This document shows positions 46,201 through 56,300 of a stretch of DNA of 64,000 nt, piece by piece. Both the position numbers and the translations under genes were made by a program. Every line of letters starts with the position of its first letter. Positions within the stretch are counted from its first letter, which is position 1. Where the stretch lies: assembly GCA_002633005.1 (NCBI GenBank), contig NMRA01000081.1, positions 858,008-922,007 of the forward strand, in the 5' to 3' direction. Source of the DNA: Phoronis australis. Its lineage: Eukaryota > Phoronida > Phoronidae. The notes below the pieces were generated by a model. That model was given only the letters and a program-made list of their open reading frames with translations, ran no database searches and was not told the origin of the DNA.

Positions 46201-47348
46201 GAGGCCAGGGCAGAGAATTAGCCAGGATTTTGCCCATCAGACGTTAGCACACCCGAGCTGCCAAATAGAATCTGGGAAAGTTTTAGGGGGGGGGGGGAAC
46301 TAACGTGAAAAGTGGTTTGTGTGCTTGGAAAAACTAATAGAACTTTGTGGAATGACTTGAAACTCGAGACCATGATCGGCTCATAAAACGACACGCCGTG
46401 ACAAGCTAACTTGTAGAGCCTCGGTCTCAAGCAGTAACGAGTACACAGTTCTTTCCAAGCCCTGAAATCTGACCTAATTAGACTGAGGAATTTTTTTAGA
46501 TCAGCGTTATAACAAGTGGTTTAAATCGAAAGTAGGGGATTCTTGTGAAGGACCGTGGGTTCATCGCCGCTTTAGGTAACGGTGCAAATTGTAATAGAAA
46601 CTCAACTATACATATTGGTCCTCATACCCTATCTATGTCACAGATTCCGTTCATAGGGTTCCTGTTTCCGAATTTTACTTTAAAAAGGCCCGGGCTTATA
46701 TTTGGGATACAAAAAGGTAAAAAATGCAATGTTGGGGCTTAGTGTAAGAAATTGCCCCTGTCTTTTGTCAGAATTAACAACTCGAAGTTCTAGATCTCTA
46801 AACCTCTTCACACTATTCTAGGTACATATCTGACGGTGTTCATGGCGATGACGACCATGTCCATATTCTTTACGGTCTTCGTTCTTCATCTTCACCACAG
46901 CGGCTCGGACAACCCCGTGCCTTCCTGGCTTCGTAAATTCGTCTTCGACTGTATGGCGCGCCTGCTATGTATGGATTCTATCGTGAACAAGTACGGGTCA
47001 TGCCAATGTGGTCGTAACAGGTTGCGAGCTGAGATGAGTGAAATGAGTGAGACATTTATTAAGTTTCCTCTCATTAACCGACCACTGAAGAAGAGTTTCA
47101 CCAGCGAAGGGATGAATGACTCTCGAAGTAATCCGGCAATTGTTGAAATGTTGGACCATCTTCAGGCGATCACCAAAGAGAGGAGAGACGTAGAGAGCGC
47201 GGAAGCCACACGAGAAGAATGGCAGGCAGTGGCTAAAGTGGTGGACAGGTTTTTGTTGTGCGTCTTTCTTATGGCTATTCCAATGTCTTCGGTCATCGTT
47301 CTCGGAATTATTCCCATGTCTAAGCCACCCCTTCCCTATCCGGGATGA
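31136..47348 (+). CDS. Nicotinic acetylcholine receptor alpha-type subunit, complete
   Basis: Cys-loop ligand-gated cation channel subunit, 539 aa. Exons: 31136-31208, 32777-32938, 36368-36522, 38273-38317, one of 40365-40474 or 41681-41790, 44081-44262, 45201-45566, 46822-47348; 1620 nt in all. The 45- and 110-nt exons are the classical nAChR sizes. Signal peptide about 1-20; an unusual extension of about 60 residues follows. Cys-loop C218-C232 (CELDITYFPFDDQIC), loop B W239, loop C Y280 with the vicinal pair C282-C283 that defines alpha subunits, loop D W142. TM2 is EKISLGITVLLS, with E at -1' and D at 20', predicting cation selectivity. The cytoplasmic loop is short, with an amphipathic helix and VVDRF before TM4. 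Loop A Tyr is absent and the second loop C Tyr is F288. Opening with MRAMWWFLSLVIF, the ATG at 31136 gives the best signal peptide. Tail-to-tail with SLC17A9. Confidence 0.94.
32777..32938 (+). CDS. nAChR exon 2, extra N-terminal segment
   Basis: Acceptor TTTGTTACAG, donor AACG|GTATGT, 162 nt, phase 1 at both ends, so it could be skipped without changing frame. It encodes a charged stretch (ELISPYAVEDSIEKCFEKRL onward) with two Cys that has no counterpart in typical nAChRs. Confidence 0.7.
33566..33590 (+). repeat. (CAG)8 microsatellite
   Basis: Eight CAG units in a receptor-gene intron. Open frames across it (polyGln or polyAla) have no splice or homology support. Confidence 0.97.
34985..35095 (+). 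repeat. Dispersed repeat, copy 1 (partner at 56419-56530)
   Basis: Shares CTTAACC, GCTTTGGG, TTTAAAAC, CATTACC, GCTCAT and GCCAGCAAC in the same order and spacing with 56419-56530 in the same orientation. Type unknown. Confidence 0.5.
35535..35890 (+). repeat. Degenerate minisatellite (GAGTCA/TCACTC units)
   Basis: About 350 bp of 20-22 bp units built from GTCATCACTCACTTCGAGTC, including three exact 21-bp units at 35714-35776. It lies in a receptor-gene intron. Confidence 0.9.
36368..36522 (+). CDS. nAChR exon 3, start of ligand-binding domain
   Basis: Acceptor TGTCTTGTAG, donor CTG|GTGAGT, phases 1 and 0. It encodes EDRLIKDLFRNYQKASR, then ITVSIGFTLIQMNNL, the N-terminal helix and first strands of the domain. 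Confidence 0.93.
36775..36958. mobile_element. Small foldback element
   Basis: Ends TGCGTTCCGTAGATC at the left and, in reverse complement, TGCGTTCCGTAGACC at the right, with pairing continuing through AAAAG. About 180 bp, no coding capacity. Confidence 0.5.
38273..38317 (+). CDS. nAChR 45-nt exon, loop D
   Basis: Acceptor ACGTTACAG, donor GTG|GTAAGT. It encodes DEKRQVLTTSGWMEV. The size and text match the classical nAChR exon DEKNQ.LTTN.W. W142 is the loop D Trp. Confidence 0.95.
39246..39400 (+). repeat. 15-bp minisatellite
   Basis: About ten units of AGTTGATCCAGTCAC with point changes, in the intron before the alternative exons. Confidence 0.95.
40365..40474 (+). CDS. nAChR 110-nt exon, alternative copy a
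   Basis: Acceptor TTTATTTAG, donor ACAG|GTGCTT. It encodes AWADDRLSWSPEQYGG, then VWLPDIALSN. Mutually exclusive with copy b: 110 nt is not a multiple of 3, so using both or neither breaks the frame. Loop A position 180 is Ser. Confidence 0.93.
40810..41065. mobile_element. Palindromic MITE, copy B
   Basis: Left end CAGACCACTTATCGCTATG and GGTCTCAAATTGTTCCTTAG; right end CTGAATAAGGAACAGATTA. It lies in the intron between the two alternative receptor exons. Confidence 0.7.
41120..41475. repeat. Long inverted repeat between the alternative receptor exons
   Basis: Left arm around 41172-41211 (AACCATTGAATCATGC, then ACGAACCACGACATCAT) is the near reverse complement of 41376-41417 (ATGATGTTGTGGTTCGT, then ATGGTTCAATGGTT). 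A second match to the GATGTTGTGGTTCG word lies at 41347-41360. The outer flanks also pair weakly. It may be a MITE, an RNA structure, or both. Confidence 0.7.
41681..41790 (+). CDS. nAChR 110-nt exon, alternative copy b
   Basis: Acceptor GGTTTCTAG, donor ACAG|GTAGCT. It encodes AWFDERLQWKPDMYGG, then VWLPDIGLQN. It has exactly the length and splice phases of copy a, and 20 of 36 residues are identical. Loop A position 180 is Gln. Confidence 0.93.
43379..43614. mobile_element. Palindromic MITE, copy C
   Basis: Best-preserved TIRs: the left has TTTTGATTTACTCCACTTAC and CTGGTCTCATCTTG; the right has CAAGTTGAGACCAATTTCAT and TATAAATCAAAA. Confidence 0.75.
44081..44262 (+). CDS. nAChR exon 6, Cys-loop
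   Basis: Acceptor ATTCGTAG, donor ACAG|GTGAGA, 182 nt. It encodes VNHDGTILWIPGGKF, the Cys-loop CELDITYFPFDDQIC and the loop B word FTNWAYTG. Confidence 0.95.
44368..44628. mobile_element. Palindromic MITE, diverged copy I
   Basis: Left CAGACCTCTTATTC and GATCTCATAATATTCCTT; right AAGGAATATTTTGAGATTGA. Same inside-out layout as the other copies but more diverged. It lies in the intron after the Cys-loop exon. Confidence 0.5.
45010..45118. repeat. AATTGTCACA array before the TM1-TM2 exon
   Basis: Six or more AATTGTCACA-like words in both orientations, including AATTGTGACAATT and two CCCAAATTGTCACAA units. It ends about 80 nt before the acceptor at 45200. Confidence 0.8.
45201..45566 (+). CDS. 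nAChR exon 7, loop C and TM1-TM2
   Basis: Acceptor CTTTATCAAG, donor ATAA|GTGAGT, 366 nt, phase 1 at both ends. It encodes NGEWEIVGTKS, loop C YVCCGNTPFP, TM1 YYIINIIAPCIML and TM2. Asn247 (NLT) is a possible N-glycosylation site. A longer open frame upstream of 45201 is intron. Confidence 0.92.
46147..46530. mobile_element. Palindromic MITE, copy D with internal extra sequence
   Basis: Left CATTCAGGCTACTTACCAGT, right ACAAGTGGTTTAAATCGAAA. Longer than the others, with an inserted G-rich stretch (poly-G at 46287-46299). It lies in the last receptor intron. Confidence 0.55.
46822..47348 (+). CDS. nAChR last exon, TM3 to TM4
   Basis: Acceptor ACTATTCTAG, stop TGA at 47346-47348. It encodes TM3 (TVFMAMTTMSIFFTVFV), a short cytoplasmic loop, the amphipathic helix ending AKVVDRF and TM4 (LLCVFLMAIPMSSVIVLGII). 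Confidence 0.95.
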
Positions 47349-49130
47349 ATTATTAGACAACTAGAAAACGATGTGTGCCGGCGGTTGGGATGATTGATTG
47401 TCACAACTTGAGATAACTGTCAGTTACAAGTCGTGGGATCGCCTTGCCTTTCCACAAACGCGCCTGTTGAATGACAGGGATGCGATGAAATTACGAAAAC
47501 AGACAGGTGTCCTGTTTTTCCGTAAAACTGTTGCCACAATTATTAGATACATGATGCAATATATTTGTAGAGAAACTACGAGTGAGTAATATCAAATTCG
47601 TCATATTTTTCATGAAGGTGTCAAGTGGAAACGACTAAGACTTTATAGATGGTTTCAGCTTACCATATGTTTAAGAGCTAACGTATTTGGAAATTTAGTG
47701 TTAGAATTTTCAAGTGTACCTACCCAGAATATGTATTTGTCGTCTTAGATTTTCATTACTAATAAATGAGCAGACAAGCATGATATTTCGAGAAATGATA
47801 ACACTGTAGGCCTACATTGTTAGTAAACTTTGTAACTGAAAACACTAGTTCTATGTGACTATTTCATGGTACGGAGCAAATTGGACGGAGGTGACATTAA
47901 CGCAACTATGTTTCAAAGAGCTTGGTTACGTTTTCAAGCAGCTCCCTAACGCCAGTTCATAGTTTCAATGCTATTGTTCCGTGGTCAGGATTTTAGCAGC
48001 AGTAGCACACCAACCGTGAAGACAGTGAGGTCTCGAATAGCGGGCGAATTTATCTCCACGTCAACCATATAAAAGCACGTTTTGGAACACTTTTATTGAA
48101 AAAATAATAATAACTGAGGGGGGGGGGAATATTTTCAAACAAATGACGGTCTCACACTAGCTGACCCTTGTCATTTAAGTTACTGAAGCGATCGAATGGC
48201 GAACACCTCAATTACTTCCAAACTGCATACACATGATGGTCGAAGTGAGACAGTGCCTGGCATTTGAGCTGTCACTAGTGTCCCTGTGATTTAAAAGTGA
48301 TTTTCAGGGAATTACGCATTCGTTGTAAACAGTTGTTGAAATAGATAAATTTATGTAATAAAGGGGACGTGGTTGTGGAATATTGTAGCACGTCGTGACA
48401 GAAACTGTCTAAGCAGAAGTATAAGATAAGTGTACTCGGGGTAACATCAGATGTCCAGGTGGACATAACTAACTTTTAAGCCTACATGTCATCGAGCAAT
48501 CCTCACTGGGGTCGTGTGAATTAGGGGTGCTTACCGAACATTTATCACGGAGGCGTAACGGCTCTTACCGCAATCCCCAAAATATTTATCTTCGGACATT
48601 TGCTTGCAAAACTGTGATGCGTCATGCATTGTAATTTAGGTTTCGAGGAAAGTTCTGGGCGTATGGCATTTTGTGAAAAGTGGCGAGGTGCTCAATTGTA
48701 GGTCAAAAAACAGCAAGAACGCTTCTCCTTTCTTTTTGGGACAGACATACCTCGGATGGTGACTGTACACATACGCCGACATTAAGCAACAGTGCATTGT
48801 TTTTAAGAAAACTCTAATTCTTCAAATAGAAAACGTTCGACTTGCTTTCAAGTTAGCTGCCAGTCGACACGAGATTATCCAGCTCAAGACCAAGTACAAA
48901 TATATGGGGGCGCAACACGTACCCGGAGGGCGCGTGTAATGACTGGGTTAACTCGAAAATCGAGGGCGTTAAAAAAGAATTTCAGTTGTGGCGACGGGAG
49001 AAACTCTATCGAATTACTATATGGACCCCAGACTTAAAATGGCTTATATTTCCCCCAACAAACATTGATCCGGCATGACCGAGAGTCAGAGATTCAACAA
49101 TAAAAACACAAGAAATAAACCATTTAGGCC
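47349..49130 (+). other. 3' UTR of the receptor gene and intergenic space
   Basis: AATAAA at 47761-47766 and 48357-48362 are candidate receptor polyadenylation signals. A poly-G run lies at 48118-48127. No coding exon is recognised. Confidence 0.5.
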
Positions 49131-51746
49131 TATTCTTTTTTATTTACAAGATTCATAAAAACATGATCACAGATGGTGATATTCATAGAGGGTTAACTCT
49201 GAAGTATTGAGCCAGTAGCCAGGTTAAAGTTCACCTCTCATTTTGACGAGACCCACCTATCCGTACAGCACTAATACTCCAAATGACGCGTTTAACACCG
49301 AATATTTCAGTAATAGGCCTACGTTAGAAACTAATTTTGATATAGCCGTACCAGCTCTGAAACGGTACACAACGCACAAACGGGGCAAGTCGCCACGTGA
49401 CCATTCGTGTAACAAGACAGGTGCTGAGAAAATCCCTGGACTACCTGATGAGAAAAACACAGCATCAAAGGTCTCACAATAGCATAACACCCAAGTAGAG
49501 TTACAGACTACCAGGTCCACAACCTTACAAACGTTAATAAATATCTAAAATTCAAAACTTTGACATGTAACCTTTAAATAATAAACAGTCTAGAACTGAT
49601 AGTTCTGGAGAACTTACAAAGACACCAGCGGAAACTGTTTCATCCGAAGAATAAAATATCTTAAGACCAACTCAGAATTTATGAAGTTACCACGAATGTG
49701 TTTACCCTGTAATACCATCCACTAATACACTTAACCAGGTATATTGCGCAGACAGTCTAGAACAAGAAAGCAAGAAAGGGCATATCCAACCTGAACCCAA
49801 AACCATACTGCGGTGATACCTGGTGCCTCAGACAACACACTAATGTATACAACCCAAGTTCCCTCTTGTGACATTGCAAGTGTTATCATATAATTCTCAT
49901 TTCGTTATCTATACATGTATATACATATTATTTCTTTATTTAGTAATATACATGTATTAAGACATAAGGAACAAGTTATAACTGTGAGCATATCCAAAGG
50001 TTAACAAATAACTTATCTGATTGTCCCAAGGTGGTGCTGGAATGCCTCAGTAAAACATATTTAAAAACATTAGTTGGTGGTATGCACACAGTGAGTACAA
50101 GACCACATTCTATCAGGCTGTGCAATACTAGATACACAGAAACATTCAAGTCATACACAGCTAATTTGGTTATCCACATGGCTAAAATAGGCTCTGGTGA
50201 CCCTGGCTGGGAAACCATTAGTAAAGTTGATTCACGGAAATTCATTTCACTTTGGATGCATGCTGTTTAACATTTTGTGAACACATGTTTGCCTTTGATC
50301 AGAAGTATATTCTCTACATCTGCCGATGACAATACCCTGTCTTTAGCTAAAGTTGACTCATTATCTCAGTGTTCTGAGCAGAATCATTATCGAGGCGACA
50401 GTCTCTCACAGACAGCTTCACGTTTTTAAACCTGATGTAGGCCAATCTTTACTAATTTCAGGCTATTGGTGCAGGTGAACAGGTGTGCAATACCTCGTCA
50501 CAATTTGTCATCAAAGATACCACACTCAAGTGCGATTTAACATGGTCACATTGTCAAGTTGTTCCAGAGGGCCTACAGGAAACTAGCCCTGCTGAGAAAG
50601 CTTGGAGGTTACACAAGGTGAATACTTCCAAGTCATTAAGTTCGATCTTTTATTCTATGACAAGCACAAGGTGGAAAGGTTCAGAGGGTGCATTACGGCT
50701 TATTTATGACTACGTCTTCTATTTTAGTGATAACACAATTCTTACAATTTCCCAGAATAAAGGGTTCCACTCCAAAAACACAAACCAGATCAATGATATT
50801 CAAAGATGAAGCTGCGCTGCGTGGTCCTTCAAAAACATTGGAATTACAGTTTTAACAAGTAATGCTCAAGTTAGGCATAGCAAATCAACAGTGGAGGAAG
50901 ACCCACAGATTTTTGCATATTATTTGAAGCAAAATAAAATATTAACAAAATGACAAATTCCATACAATATAACAAAAGTTATACATTCTCAATCTGTAAT
51001 GCTAGACTCTATGGAAAGTTTTCACAGTATTCAAAGTACATATTATGTACTGAAAGAAGGGTACTAATGTGTTGAGAGAGAGGAAATCCCCGAGATTTCA
51101 CAGATAAAAATTTTGTGATAGCGCTAAGCTAAATAACTGAGCTGAATCCACTGGCTTTACAAACAGTAAAACCAGTTGGAGAAAGTGCTAACTGAATATT
51201 TGAGGAGAACCATGGCACGGCAACTAAAACCCCAGGACATGACCCAGTTGATGATTACACATTACCCCCTGCTATAACATACCTCATAACATACCTCAAT
51301 ACAGGAAACTCAACAGCACATAATCCTGTTCAGCTATTGCACCAAACCAACAACATTAACGGACCTAAAGTCTTGTTAGAAGCGAGTTGTGTTGGTCACC
51401 ACCAATACCAAGCTGACCAAACAAAAACCACCGAGCTGGAAAAAGCCCGTTCGATCCTCTGTCACTGCTAACAACCAATATGTAGTTGAGGTTCTCTTTT
51501 TCTATCATCTCTAATCAAACTCATGATCTCCTTTGAAATAACTAAGTTGGGGCCCAGCCCTCACTAACTAACGACTATAATCTATCAAAATGAAGATTCT
51601 TCAGAAACACTTCACAGGACAATGGTTTAAACACAGAGCACCCTCATGAGCACACTGTACAATCTGTTAAGACTCTGCATGTTTACCTCATCTTGCACCA
51701 AGAAGGAAAACTTAAGTGTTCATAAACTCACCTTCCATCACAAAAA

Positions 51747-52003
51747 ATTTTTTGTTTAGACCACTTAATGTTCCTTAGTCAAATTGGAGATGATCTTCAG
51801 GCTTCAAAACAACTGACAATTGGTTATTATCACAGACCAGGGTCTACAACTTGGCTTGGCACAGCTTGCCAGTTTCTCCCCCACGCCTGGTCTCTATGAA
51901 TAACAAACTGTCAGTTCTTTGTAAACCCAGGCATCACTTCTTATCTGAATAGGGAACAAGTTCAGGCAAATATAAGAGTGGCAAGAGGACTAAATCAAAA
52001 TTT
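51747..52003. mobile_element. Palindromic MITE, copy E
   Basis: Left TTTTTTGTTTAGACCACTTA, then TTCCTTAGTCAAATTGG; right CTGAATAGGGAACAAGTTCA and GGACTAAATCAAAA. Confidence 0.7.
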
Positions 52004-52909
52004 CGCTTCTTGCTTCTTGGATGGAACACCGGTTTAACAAAATATTCTCATTAATTATCTTCCCTGAGAGTACACACCCAATGCGTTAGACACATGTTCA
52101 CTGAAATTAATAACTGATGACTTAAGGAAGTGCCAGTTTTGACCCATAACCCCATGACCCCTGACCTTTTGACCCCTGAGGACTTCAGTTAGTGACTAGC
52201 AAGAACTCAGCCTAAGGAGAAATGTACCATTCTTTCTAAAATCTATTGGTCTATGGTAAAGTCTCACTTATTTAGGGCACACTGTACATGACGTACAATA
52301 GAAATGTTATTTTCTCATTTTAAACAAAATATGTAACATCAAATTAATTCTTTACCATAGTCAAGTTCTGTTACCATAGCTACCACCAGAAAATATTTTG
52401 AAAAATTACAGGCATTCACAACAATGTTAGAAGACCTCAAAATATGAAGAAATGGTAATCTTGGTAACTATTTTTGGCCAAAATTAGAGAATTTTTCAGT
52501 ATTTACTCCATCTTCAGGGGTACATCATTCTTACACAAACGAGCACGAGTATGTGGTAGTCATGGCGATTAATGATGAGCATTTCTTGGAAGTTTTGATG
52601 CACACGACCTTTCAGTTTTCAGTGGAATACTCACAACACAAACCCAGGCTCATTGTCCTAAGAAAGCTATAACACCAAAAGAAGACAAAAACGTCATAGC
52701 AATGTAAATAGACCAATAGAATTTAGAAAGGATGTTACCAAATCACAATCTCAAATAGGTTTCGAATGTTATGAAGGGGAAAAGGATCAAGTAGCTGAAA
52801 AAATTAAGTTTTGCTTTTCTCAGATGTCATCAACTTAATCTCAGTGAACAAGTGAACCTGATCAAGGTGTAACTTATTGTGGCTATAAACTCATCTTCTG
52901 TAAAAAAGA

Positions 52910-53140
52910 CCAAATTATGATATAGACCACTTACTGAAACAGGTCTCGACCTGTTCCCTGCACAGTGAAACAACGATTCCTAGACTGGGAGAGATGTGAA
53001 ACCTTCTTCTTACTGGACACACCAGGTCACACTAACTTATTGAGCACTGCCATCAGCTCTTCCACTTCTCCCAGACATTACTCCTAATCTCAACAAGGAC
53101 CAATTGGAGACCAATAACTGTATGTGGCCTAAATCAAAAG
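52910..53140. mobile_element. Palindromic MITE, copy F
   Basis: Left GATATAGACCACTTACTG and GGTCTCGACCTGTTCC; right GGAGACCAATAACTG and GGCCTAAATCAAAA. It begins only 35 nt beyond the SLC17A9 stop codon, so it is very probably transcribed in the 3' UTR. Confidence 0.7.
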
Positions 53141-53174
53141 TTAGTTAGACAGATGGCTGGTTAACACCAGCATT

Positions 53175-53344
53175 TTAAATGAGTTTCTTGGCTGTTCCAA
53201 ACACGGTGTAGATGACCCATCCAAACACACAGATAGTAGCAGTCTGGTTAAACACGGCACTCCAGCTCTTGGTAGCCTCCAGTATGTGCCCAGCTACATA
53301 GACACCGACAAAGCCAGGTACAGCACCGGCCATGTTCATGACAC
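53175..53344 (-). CDS. SLC17A9: SLC17A9 last exon
   Basis: Acceptor ACTGTTTCAG, stop TAA at 53177-53175, 170 nt. It encodes GAVPGFVGVYVAGHILEATK, SWSAVFN and the last membrane span, ending GTAKKLI. Confidence 0.94.
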
Positions 53345-56300
53345 CTGAAACAGTATGGTACATTGTCACCAAGTGAGAGCTACTGCTACAATACATACAT
53401 GTACAGAGGCAACACAAACAGGAAACACGCAGCAGCTGATCATTACTTTAAAAAGCCTCCACGATCCTTGAAATGAGTGCATTTTTATGATGATCCATCA
53501 AGTGGTTTGGCAAATAAAGAGGCAGACACAAAAAGGACATCAAAATATTAAAATTTCCACTGAGGGGAATAATACTGGGTAAAACTGCCTAAAAGTAGTC
53601 AGCTGATGTCCTTACTGTGATAGAAACAGTCATCAGCTAAATTTCATAAAGATTTATTAACGAACTTGGTAGCTATTGAGACAGGTGCAAAGGAAACTAA
53701 AATAGCCACTAGAGGGCACAGTACAAGTAAGATCCGACCTAAAATGGGCAGGTGTAGTCTTTTTCATGACAGAAACATACCTCCAAAATTTCTCGAACAT
53801 TTATCAAAACTTAATAGATATTGAGGCGGACACATACAGGATGTCCACCAAGAAATCCTCAAAGGGGAAACATTCCCAAAATTTCACTAGAATCCTTTAA
53901 GCAGTTTGGCAGAAAGACAGGCAGACGTAACAAAACAGAACCGAAATACTTTGTGTTCTTGTCTCACCTAATTACATGGGAAACGCACATAAAAATTGAT
54001 TTTTTTCTCTACCAAATTAAATATTCAAGACGATGGACGAAACTGTGGAGAATAGACGCAGGCCAAAAGAAAACTTAATTGCAATTAGAGAGCACAGCAG
54101 AAGTCAGATCTCTCCAAAAAATGGCTGAACACATCCTCTCTTTGATACTAAATGTCTACAAAATATGCTTCAATAATCAGTTTTGTAGATGGGGAGGTGA
54201 AAACATGACGGCCACACAGAGTTGACAACAAAATGTATCTACATAACATGTATTTGTAGGCTCATAAATTTATACCTACTATTACTACAGACAAAGCCTG
54301 TGATAAGAACTTTCTAAGACTTTATCTTTAACAACTCAAGACAACTGGAGGTGATGTCAGGTTTCCAGAGCTACTGTTGCAATTTTTCATATGATTTTTT
54401 AGTAAAATGACATCACTGTCGTTTTCTGGACTACTCTGTGGAGATAGGAATGAACTAAATGAATTCAGAAAACATTCCAGCCTGTTTACAAATGAATTAC
54501 TGCTACACAATGTCCATCAAGCCACCTGAACGCACTCACAAACATTATTCCTTTACTTATGAACATGGCTCAGATCCGATAAATTCAATTCACCAAATCA
54601 CAAACATATCTCAACGACCGTCAAACACAGCTCATCGATCGCCAGACACGGTGCCCAATTCACACAGCATGGGATAGACAATCAAAAATCTGGTGACAGG
54701 ACTGAATAAAATCACTCACTGACTCCGTCTCTATATTGGACAACAAGTGGAAAGTTTGTGATTTCTGATACTTTTTTTAGTGTGTAAGCTATGCTTTGTA
54801 AGCCCAGTACCATATTTGGTAGCTGAGGAGCCGTACTTGATGGACAGTAAACCGTGTTTGTGAATCAGTAAATTGAGTTTATTTCGTGCGGCAGATGTGT
54901 TAATAAGTGAATGAACTAAGTGCTAACGATAGCAACAGCATTCATGACCAGTAGAAGTCTTGTTACTTTGTCACTCCTAAAAAATCTAAGGCCATGCAAA
55001 TAGCATGAAACAAATATAAACACCAAGTACATTGGTGTAACAACTTGAAATACAAATCACCCGCGTTGTATCACTGGCCAGACATGTTGATGGAACATAA
55101 ATAACTGTACAATGCGAACCCAAGTTGTGACACTTACCAAACACAGAGCCAGCGTACGTGGGGGCTATGTCTTGAGGATTAACTAACACACCACTGTTGT
55201 GAAAGCCAGAAAACACCATGGCCATGGCCATGCACAGTAATGCTCCCTGGAACTCAGTGACATAGGAAATGAGGGAAAGGGATACGGCTATCCCTAGTAA
55301 TGTGGCAGTCTGCAAAAAAAAAGACATTACACATTTAGTGGTAGAAAAGGAGCAAGAGATGCATAATCATGACCTACCAATGTACCAAGTCTTGGAATTA
55401 CCAATGAAAAAAGAGGAAAATTTTCCAGGTGATGCATTGTTCTACAAATAAACAGACTTATGTGATAGAAATATTTTTATGTTTTGTAAAAGTTAACTGC
55501 AAGAAATGTTTTTTGCACAAATAAAGTCAAAATAATAATAAAAAGAGACAAAAAAGAGAAAACTGGAAATCAAAGGAAAATGGGAAAATGAAATCATAAA
55601 GGAGGAAGTTTTTAGGCCCCGAAAACCAGGAATGTTGCCTCGATTGAGCACACTGAGAAGGCAGACATGGATTCCCACAATGACATGAAATTTTCAAGTG
55701 ACATAACCAGATTTACCAAGGAGGTAAAGTAAAAAATTTGGTGTGATTATGAAAAGAAAAATAGGATTTGCTAATTGCAGTTGCCTTACACATGCAACAT
55801 TCTTGAGGTGACATAGTTGGTGTTCATTAATGTCCTCCAACATTACATGTCAGTTCAGGCTATGTCTGACCTCTAGTGTGTCTACATTGTGAAACACAAC
55901 TCAGCAATGAGAGAAATACCCCAAGTGAATCACTTAGCAAATGATGCATGCATAGTTATTAAAGTCGTTATAAGTCACATTCTGATGATAAAAATATTAA
56001 TTTCTCTTCACAGGCATGCTAATTTTGCTCGTCTAAACATCATCACGTATTTAACATTTATCTAGGTGGAACAAACTGCCTGCAATTTCCCTGACTGAAC
56101 GACTGAAATTTTATCTCTGTGACAAACACTTTAAACAGCCAGGTTCAAAGTAATTACAAGCTGCCAGTTCCCCTGATTGCTAGAAATCATTTTAATCTGA
56201 GTAAGGAACAAGACGAGAACGATTTTGTAACAGGTAGTAGCCTTAAAACAAATGTCGTTTGACAGAAAACACTGGTTCATTGTACCTTTAAGTAATTTAG

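Larger units (their letters stand above)
49131..53174 (-). other. Probable 3' UTR or downstream region of SLC17A9
   Basis: Minus-strand AATAAA signals near 49138 and 49934 would allow a 3' UTR of 3-4 kb. It contains two palindromic MITEs (51747-52003 and 52910-53140). No coding exon is seen on either strand. Where the transcript really ends is unknown. Confidence 0.4.

Noticed and set aside
46286-48127. Poly-G runs at 46287 and 48118 as possible regulatory G-quadruplexes
   Set aside because: Each is a single uninterrupted G run of 10-13 bases, more likely a mononucleotide repeat or assembly feature.
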